In this document: positions 57,265-64,000 of the stretch, one piece after another
How positions within the stretch are numbered: position 1 is the stretch's first letter
How the letters are laid out: the number at the start of each line of letters is the position of its first letter
Assembly (NCBI RefSeq): GCF_007565055.1
Contig: NC_044558.1
Span: forward strand, 79,075,444-79,139,443
Source of the DNA: Rhinopithecus roxellana
Taxonomy: Eukaryota; Chordata; Mammalia; Primates; Cercopithecidae
Direction of reading: 5' to 3'
DNA: 64,000 nucleotides
Translations under genes and position numbers: made by a program
Notes under the pieces: model-generated
Told to the model about the DNA's origin: nothing
Seen by the model: only the letters and a program-made list of their open reading frames with translations
The model's database searches: none

Positions 57265-57985
57265 AACCGGACATAAAAGTAGACACACAGACCAATGGAA
57301 CAGAATAGAGAACCCCCCAAGAAGTCCAAATACTTACAACTAACTGATCTTTGACAAGGTGTACAAAAACCTAAATTGGGGAAAGGACACCCTATTCAAT
57401 AAACGCTGCTGGGAGAATTGGATAGCCACATATAGAAGAATGAAACTACAGCCATATATCTTGCCATGTAGAAAAATCAACTCAAGATGGATTAAAGACT
57501 TAAATCTAAGACCTGAAACCATAGAAATTCTAGAATAAAACCTAGGAATAAACTCTTGTGGATATTGGCCTAGGCAATGAATTTGTAACTAAGACCCCAA
57601 AAGAAAATGCAACAAAATAAACAATAAATAAATGTGACCTAAACTATAAAGATTCTGCACAGCAAATAAATAATCACCAGAGCAAACAACCTATAGAATG
57701 GGTGACAGTATTTGCAAATTATATATCCAACAGAGGGTTAATATCAGAATCTACAACAAACTCAAAAAAAGCAAGAAGAAAATAAATAATCCCATGAAAA
57801 AGTGGGCAAATGACATGAATACACAATTCTCAAAAGAGGATATACAAATGGCCAACGAACATGAACATCACCAATCATCAGGGAAATGCAAATTAAAACT
57901 AAAATGAGATACCGCCTTACCCCAGCCAAAATGGCCATTATTAAAAAGTCAGAAAACACTAGATATTGGAATGCATGTGAAGAAT
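57265..57985 (+). mobile_element. L1 ORF2 fragment, both ends missing
   Basis: Sense L1 ORF2 C-terminal region: GACACACAGACCAATGGAAC, GGGGAAAGGACACCCTATTC, AATCAACTCAAGATGGATTAAAG, GCAAATGACATGAATACAC, GGCCATTATTAAAAAGTCAG. It ends near 57985 without a 3' UTR or A tail. The 69-codon frame 57698-57907 is a leftover of ORF2. Confidence 0.9.
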
Positions 57986-58049
57986 GTGAACAAAAAAGAG
58001 AAAAGAAAATAGCATTTAAATAATAGATGATACAATAGTACTAGTATAG

Positions 58050-58195
58050 ACTCATTAAGCACATACTGTGTCTCAGACCCTATTCTAAGGATTTTATTGA
58101 TATATTCACAACTTGTGAAATAAGGATTGTTACATCCTATGAATGAGGAAACTGAGGCACAGTGTGGAAATGAAAAACTCAAAGAAATAATAAGT
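58050..58195 (-). mobile_element. MIR SINE
   Basis: TTAAGCACATACTGTGTCTC, ACATCCTATGAATGAGGAAACTGAGGC form the antisense MIR tail and core. Confidence 0.78.
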
Positions 58196-58250
58196 AGCCG
58201 TACATTGTTTAGGCCAGAAGCAGAGAAGGATTGATTAGCTGCTAATGATT

Positions 58251-58320
58251 GATCTAAGACCTCAGTGGGGTCTTAGATCATGCTTGACATTAAATCAAAT
58301 TAAATCATGCTTGACATTAA
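58251..58320. repeat. Short hairpin plus 27-bp direct duplication
   Basis: GATCTAAGACC (58251-58261) pairs with 58269-58279 through a 7-base loop. The right arm is followed by ATCATGCTTGACATTAA, present at 58277 and 58304. Confidence 0.9.
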
Positions 58321-59425
58321 AACAATGCTTCACTATCAGGTATGTCTGATTTTCCATGTAATTGATCACTTCACTTCCTTTACCCAACCTATGAGAAAGT
58401 TTGCTCAGGGACTCCAAGTCCTCGTGAGAGGATCTATTGCTGAATATGGAGCCAAGTGAAATGAGAGCTGGGGGTTGTGTTCCACCCTTTTCACTCCTTG
58501 AGGTTCTCAAGATCAGATGGACCTCTTCACATCCTCATCTTCAGTCTTCACCCTGACGATGCCCTTTCCACTCTCCACCTGGGCAGAAGCCAAAGTTTTT
58601 ATTTAACAGCCCTTTCTAATGGCCCATGAATGCCAACCTTTTCTTATCTGTGCAGTCTTCTCTTCTGCCTCCAATGCCCAGAATGTTTATTTCACAAAGA
58701 TCTTATCATTACCATCTTGCTTCCTAGAAATCAATGAAATATCATCCAAGCAAAATGTCATGAAGTTGTTTCTTGAATAACTGTGACTCTAGAGCTCCAA
58801 AGGTTGAGAAATCTTGCTGCTGAAGGCATTTTCCTCTAACAGTTCCATAAAGTGGACATCAATATTAATAGTTGGTTGTAAAATGGTCAGTTTTCAGGTT
58901 GCTGGATGTGGCATCAGGTTGCCAAATGATGACTGATATGTCCAAGGTCTTTTACTGTGAGAGAGGAAGGATGTCTCGGGAGGATCAAGTGATTCCCGCA
59001 AAGCGCATGACACCAAAAACATGCCTCTTGGGCAAAGTCTGGAGAGGGGTCGGCTTCTGAGGTTAACAGTGAGCAGCAGGGATTGAGTCCCAGTGTTGTG
59101 TAAAATTCATCCACCAAATGTTTGAGTCCCTCCTCTGTGGGAGGCACTGGTCAAGACACGCAGGTGTAGCTAGGAGAAAAGCAAATGAAAAACCCTGACT
59201 TCATGAAGCAAATGAAAAATCCTAATTTCATGAGCGTTCATAAAGCTCATATTTTAGAGCTATATTCGAGAAGACAGAGAAGGTAATGAAAAGTCAATAA
59301 AGTAACATATTTTCCATGGTATGAACACAAATATAAAAAATTAAGCAAGAAGGGGGATAGGAATTTTGGTGGCGGACTTCGAGTTTGTGTAACCAAACTA
59401 GAAAATTCTCCCCGAAAAAGGTGTC
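58321..59425. other. Non-repeat stretch, possible old L2 piece
   Basis: 58520-58720 has a weak L2-like composition that I cannot confirm. ACTTCATGAAGCAAATGAAAAA recurs as AATTTCATGAG 30 bp later near 59200-59230. No gene supported. Confidence 0.4.
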
Positions 59426-59429
59426 TGTT

Positions 59430-59560
59430 GTGGACTGAATATTTGTGTCTACCCAAAATCAGTATGTTGAGACTGAATCCTGATATGATATTGGCCTTTC
59501 TGTTGCAAACAAGTAACAGGAATTGATGGGATGTGTAAACAGGAGGAAGAGAACAAGAAT
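59430..59560 (+). mobile_element. MLT1 LTR 5' fragment
   Basis: GTTGTGGACTGAATATTTGTGTCTACCCAAAATC, TGTTGAGACTGAATCCTGA and GATATTGGCC follow the first 70-80 bp of MLT1. The rest is too diverged to follow. Confidence 0.6.
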
Positions 59561-59607
59561 AAAATTTTACAATTACCCCAGCGAGTCCCATAGGGAGAAT
59601 CAACTTT

Positions 59608-59730
59608 TGTGCCCCACCCCCAGACTTCTTCCCTGAACCCCCATCTCCTCCCGCCTGTAGGGGATGACACCCCATTCCATGGGCAGGAGGAGACAGGGGT
59701 TCAGGGAAGAAGGGTGGAGGTTGGGGCACA
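59608..59730. repeat. 49-bp quasi-palindrome
   Basis: Arms 59608-59655 and 59682-59730. The inner 31 bp (starting CTTCTTCCCTGAACCCC) differ at three positions; the outer TGTGCCCCA is perfect; the middle is looser with one indel. Loop of 26 bases. C-rich on one arm and G-rich on the other. Confidence 0.93.
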
Positions 59731-59770
59731 GAATCTGCTGCTATATCACAGGAATCAGTGGATGGTACCC

Positions 59771-60641
59771 ATTTAGAGACTTCTCCGTGGAGGTCTTGCT
59801 ATTATCATCTTTATTTATGATTTAGCTCTCATTTTTTCTTTCATTCATTAATTGACTACTAAGCCACTGACCGTGGTTGGAGCATGGGCCATGGAATGTC
59901 TTATTTTGTAATTAGTAGGGTCAAGCCCAGTCATCTACCAGTTGATATTTAATACCTGAAGCACATGCAATTATCATGCTAGGAAAAAAAAAAAGAAAGA
60001 AAACATGTGCCTGGTTGTATTTTTTTATTTAAAAATTGTTACTTCTTTCTTAGCTGCACTGCTGAAGCTGAAAATTATTAAATTCCTCACTGTCTTATCA
60101 ACTCTTAATATAACAAATAAAAGGACACTCTCAAGGAAGACTTACCCTGAACTCATCAATAAATCGTAAGAAGCAGTTATGGGAATCACTTCTATTTTAT
60201 TAGGAGATGTAGAATACTGTTATTTAAAAAAAAAAAAAACAAAAAAACTTACAATTCAATTTTCCAAATTGTCCAGAAATTACTCTCAGAATTCAGCCAT
60301 AGGGAAAGGTAAGTAAGAAAAAGAAGAAATACGCTGGGCAATGAAAGGAAAAAAAAAAAAAAAAACGGATTCCAACCAATAGCATTGACTTTACATTTTA
60401 GAAGAAATATGAGTAATTTAAAAGCACAGTTTTTTTTCAGTGATAAACTGCCAAGTTAAAGCAGCTACATAAAGAGAAGATGTAACTCTGGAGACACACC
60501 TTGACTGCACACTGATTTTGAAGCCTGTAAGACTATCTTCTCAACCACAAGCAAGCTACCATCTTGGAAGTTCCTGGATATGGTTTTTCTTTTTACAGAG
60601 AGCTCATCTTTGGAAACAAAAATAAATTAATTAAAAATGTA
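59771..60641. other. AT-rich non-repeat stretch with A runs
   Basis: Contains A runs near 59982-59993, 60226-60247 and 60348-60364. Nothing else recognised. Confidence 0.45.
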
Positions 60642-60959
60642 GGCTGGGCATGGTGACTCACCCCTGTAATCCCTGCACTTTGGGAGGCCAAGGCGAGTGG
60701 ATCACGAGGTCAGGAGATTGAGACCACCCTGGCCAACGTGATGAAATCCCATCTCTACTAAAACTACAAAAAATTAGCTGGACATGGTGGCGTGCGCCCG
60801 TAGTCCCAGCTACTCAGGAGGCTAAGGCAGGAGAATCATTTGAACCTGGGAAGCAGAGGTTGCAGTGAGCCAAGATCACGCCACTGCACTCCAGCCTGGT
60901 GACAGAGAGAGGTCCGTCTCAAAAAAAAAAAAAAAAAAAAAAAAAGAAAAGAAAAAAGA
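60642..60959 (+). mobile_element. Alu SINE
   Basis: Complete dimer GGCTGGGCATGGTGACTCA to TCCGTCTC with a 25-A tail plus AAAAG units. Confidence 0.96.
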
Positions 60960-61012
60960 AACCTCACAGGTAACATAAAATGTGAGTTGCTTGCATTAAA
61001 GTTATTCAAGGC

Positions 61013-61312
61013 GGCCGGGAGTGGTGGCTCACGCCTGTAATCCCAGCACTTTTGGAGGCTGAGGTGGGTAGATCACGAGGTCAGGAGATCGAGACCATCC
61101 TGGCTAACACAGTGAAACCCCATCTCCACTAAAAAAAAAAAAAAAAAAAAACTCAGCAGTGCATGGTGGCGGTGCCTGTAGTCCCAGCTACTCGGGAGGC
61201 TGAGGCAGGAGAATGGCGTGAACCCGGGAGGCGGAGCTTGCAGTGAGCCAAGATGGCGCCACTGCATTCCAGCCTGGGCGGCAGAGCGAGACTCTGTCTA
61301 AAGAAAAAGAAA
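61013..61312 (+). mobile_element. AluY-type SINE
   Basis: Complete dimer; the linker A run is expanded to 21 (about 61130-61151). GCCAAGATGGCGCCACTGCA lacks the monkey-specific right-arm variant, so it may be older than the four monkey-type copies. Exact 15-bp target duplication AAAGTTATTCAAGGC at 60998-61012 and 61313-61327. Confidence 0.97.
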
Positions 61313-61374
61313 AAAGTTATTCAAGGCAATATTTTTTGCTGTGTTTTTGCTGTGTTGGTTTGTTGGGGTTTTGT

Positions 61375-61860
61375 TTGTTTCAGCAGCTTCAAACAACAAG
61401 CATTCATTTCTCACAGTTTCTGCAGGTCAGTAGTCAGACGCAGGTGACTTGCTTGTGTGCCATGGGCTATAGCGCCCTCAGAAGGTTCAGTCAGGCGGGT
61501 GTGGCTGTGGATCCAGGTTTATCTGAAAGCGCTACTGGCGGAGATCCAGTTCCAAATGTACTCAGTAGCTTCAGGACATTCGATTTCTCACAGGCTGTTG
61601 GACTGAAGACCTTAGTCCCTCATTGCCTGGAGCCTGGAGGCATCCTTCGGTTTCGAGTCCCATGAACCACTCTTCAGGGCAGCTCACAACATGGCAGTTG
61701 GCGTCCCTCAGAATGAGCAAGTGAGAGAAGGGGGAGTGAGAGAAGGGGCACACAGCATGGAGCCACAGCCTGTTCTTTGCTACTTGAAGAAGTCTCATGT
61801 GCCTTTTCAAATGGAATGAATTCATTAACCAGAGAGCCTTGAACCCACATCACTATTATG
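61375..61860 (-). mobile_element. Ancient LTR-like repeat
   Basis: CATTCATTTCTCACAGTTTCTGC, GGTCAGTAGTCAGACGCAGG, CAGGCTGTTGGACTGAAG, CAGGGCAGCTCACAACATGGCAG and GAGCAAGTGAGAGAAGG follow a common old repeat, probably MaLR/MLT1-like, in antisense. The 140-codon plus frame 61243-61665 spans Alu plus this and is an artefact. Confidence 0.5.
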
Positions 61861-62279
61861 CTCGGAACTAATAATGATGAATCTTAGCCATCCATACCCA
61901 CTTTATTCTATCAAATGTCAGACTCACACCACTGGAAGGATGTGAGCTATTCATAGTTTTGGTGGCTGTCACAGTTCAAGATTTTTAGTTGTTGTCTGAT
62001 GACTCATTAGGCAATTTCATTTCCAGTTCTCTTTCAATACCTCATGTGACTATAAGAAAAAAGACTCATTTTAATGCTAGTATATTCATTAAACCTCTCT
62101 TATGCTAGAAAATCTTTTTAACAAAGACGTTTTAGGTCAGGAAATTTGGTAGGCAACCAAATATAAATAGGATTTAATAGTATTTGGGGGGGATTTAATA
62201 ATTTGGAGGGGGATTTGCTTTGTAAAGTGATTCTGATTTTCCATTTCCGGTAGCAGTAGAAAATTTCCTTTTAAATATA
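61861..62279. other. Non-repeat stretch
   Basis: Nothing recognised; GGGGGGGATTTAATAATTTGG near 62186-62215 is a local GGATTT(A/G) duplication. Confidence 0.45.
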
Positions 62280-62765
62280 CTTATTTATATGCAGTCAAAA
62301 GCATATCTTCTCGAGTGCTTTTTGCATTGAATATTGCATTTATGATATACTGCCATTATTATGTATACTTGGATATCTTTAAATTTCATTATTGTGTATT
62401 CTTCCATTATGTAAATATATTACATTGTATTCATTCTATTGTTCATGTTTTTTTTTTTTTCTTTACATGTAGAGCTACTGTGGACATGCTAGATCATAAA
62501 TTGCATGTACTTCTAGACTGTATGTGTCCCTTGGAGTAGAGTTGCTGGGTCATAGGATATGCATATGTGCAGGCATTGATAGATATTTCCAAAGAGTTTA
62601 CTAAAGTGATCTACTGACTACAGGGTATGTGTACAGCAGTATAAGGAAACTTTGGTTGCCAGCATTTTGCATATCTGTCTTTTCACGTTAGTCATTGTGG
62701 TGAGTGTATAGAGATAGTGTATTGAATTTCCTTGGTGAAGGTTGAGAACATATCTTGTGATTAGT
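62280..62765 (-). mobile_element. L1M fragment, antisense
   Basis: GAGTAGAGTTGCTGGGTCATAGGATATGC, GTATTCTTCCATTATG, CATTGTGGTGAGTGTATAGAG, GAATTTCCTTGGTGAAGG match the antisense L1M 3' region loosely; highly diverged. Confidence 0.65.
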
Positions 62766-62900
62766 AGTTATTTGTGCAGCCTTTTTGGTGAGGAACCCCT
62801 TCATAGCATTTCCTCATTCTCCTATTTGATTGAAAGTAAAGAATCAGTGTAGCTGTTACTCTTGGAGGGGAATTGGTGAGTGGGAGGGGGTGCATGGTAG
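62765..62900. other. Short gap between L1M and LTR
   Basis: Nothing recognised; ends at the HML-type LTR. Confidence 0.45.
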
Positions 62901-63621
62901 TGAAGGGGTGGCCTGCCCCTCCACACCTGTGGGTGTTTCTCGTTAGGTGGAACGAGAGACTTGAGAAAAGAAATAAGACACAGAGACAAAGTATAGAGAA
63001 AGAAAAGCGGGACCCAGGGGACCGGCGCTCAGCTTACAGAGGACCTACGCCGGCACCGGTCTCTGAGTTCCCTTAGTATTTATTGATAATTATCTTTACC
63101 ATCTAAAAGTTAAGGGAGTAAATCAGCAGTAAGACATATAGATAAAGATCTTTGTGACCTGAAGAAGTTCAAGGAAAATGCTATGCCTTGAGATGCATAT
63201 GCAAACATCTCCATAAACCTTTTAGCAGCATTGCTCCAGCAAGTCCCACCTTATTCCTAAAAGCGGTTTTCTCTTTGCTCAGTAAACAAAGCACACAATG
63301 GGTTTTACACGGAGATGCTCCATTGCCCAGGGACGGGCAGGAGACAAATGTTTTTCTCTTACTTGAGATTTAAGAGAATGGTGATGACCTTTAACCACAA
63401 GCAGCCTTTAGGCACTTGTTTAACAAAGCACATTCTGCACAGCCCAAAATCCATTAAACCTTAAGTCACCACAGCACATGTCTCTTGCAAGGACAAAGTT
63501 GGGGGTAGGGTCACAGATTGACAGCATCTCAAATACAGAACCAAATGGAGTCTCTTAAATCTACTTCTTTCTGTATATTCAATATAGACACAGTAACAGG
63601 CTGACCTCTCTTTTCCCCACA
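62901..63621 (-). mobile_element. HML-type (HERV-K-like) solo LTR
   Basis: Read on the minus strand it begins TGTGGGGAAAAGAGAGG and ends ...GGCCACCCCTTCA, giving the TG/CA ends of a retroviral LTR over 721 bp. The R/U5-like part (GCTTTTCTTTCTCTATACT, TCTCAAGTCTCTCGTTCC, CGAGAAACACCCACAGG) and the opening block are close to LTR5/LTR13-type sequences of HML betaretrovirus-like proviruses. AATAAA lies at 63079-63084 on the minus strand. Flanks GGTAG and GGTGG would be a 5-bp target duplication with one mismatch. No internal sequence follows on either side, so this is a solo LTR. A non-human-primate subfamily is possible. Confidence 0.85.
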
Positions 63622-64000
63622 GGTGGTGTTCTGTTTCTTGTTCTGGCTATGTGGAATTTGTAAAATGTAAGCTGTGCAACTTGTATGTTTTCTACTTCAA
63701 AAACATCTAAAAATTGAAATGGAAATTATTTTTAAGAAAAAATACTGAGTCCACTTAAGGAATGAAACATTAACAACAGGATAGGAAGTTCACAGTTACA
63801 GATAAACTCGAGTGGCGTCATAAAAAATGATGGTGGGATCACCCAAATCACTGGAGTCTGGGGACCACTGTCTGCGGAGGGGGTGATGAAATACCGCCCT
63901 CATGAGTTCCCGAGCTCATGCTCAGTCAAGCGATGGCGCTAAGTCCCATGTGCCTTTGTGGACCATCCTATGCTGCAACATGATGGTATTCGGAGATGGG
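63622..64000. other. Non-repeat stretch at window end
   Basis: Nothing recognised. Confidence 0.45.

Noticed and set aside
59247..59729. 160-codon minus-strand frame
   Set aside because: Starts inside a quasi-palindrome and crosses an MLT1 piece; Pro/Gly-rich low-complexity start.

Overview
This window is primate nuclear DNA. It is packed with Alu, L1, MIR, L2, MaLR and ERV copies, and the youngest Alu copies (19593-19893, 29697-29995, 33616-33924, 47701-47998) carry sequence variants I associate with Old World monkey AluY lineages rather than human AluY: GATCCGGCCACTGCACTCC or a close relative in the right arm, GCGAGGTGGCGG in the linker region, and AAGCCTGTAATCC near the head. A macaque- or baboon-like genome is the best guess.

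I find no protein-coding gene that I can defend. Open frames are short, overlap repeats, or lie in simple-sequence tracts, and none shows a recognisable cellular protein. The window is best read as a gene desert or part of a large intron. The only non-repeat hint of a gene is a possible 43-nt exon on the minus strand (15651-15693), which is weak.

Layout. 0-12 kb: an old LTR, an L1 3' end with a 5' inversion, an AluS, an MLT1 LTR, several MIRs, a MER2-like DNA transposon and a 390-bp TA/CA tract. 12-30 kb: an ERV LTR split by two Alus, an L1M tail with an internal inverted repeat, hAT remnants, a MaLR LTR split by a young Alu, a 146-bp tandem duplication, L1 tails and two further ERV LTRs. 30-39 kb: an 850-bp CA/GGCA minisatellite, two MaLR LTRs, dinucleotide arrays and a minus-strand ERV LTR. 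39-47 kb: a 2.76-kb 5'-truncated L1 with a dead ORF2, beside an ERV1-type LTR carrying a 48-bp tandem repeat, then a 68-bp duplication and an MLT1 holding an internal L1 fragment. 47-64 kb: a young Alu, strong AT-rich hairpins, an inverted 45-bp templated-looking insertion, MaLR and ERV LTRs, an L1 ORF2 fragment, MIR/L2 fossils, two Alus and an HML-type (HERV-K-like) solo LTR at 62901-63621.

The most interesting signals are structural. They are a 45-bp inverted copy pasted into an L1M tail about 0.55 kb from its apparent source, several long near-perfect inverted repeats (48092-48172, 15900-16013, 59608-59730), two L1 copies with 5' inversions, and an L1 fragment lacking a 3' end. I saw no previously undescribed coding system. 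Repeat subfamily names come from memory of consensus sequences and were not checked by search.
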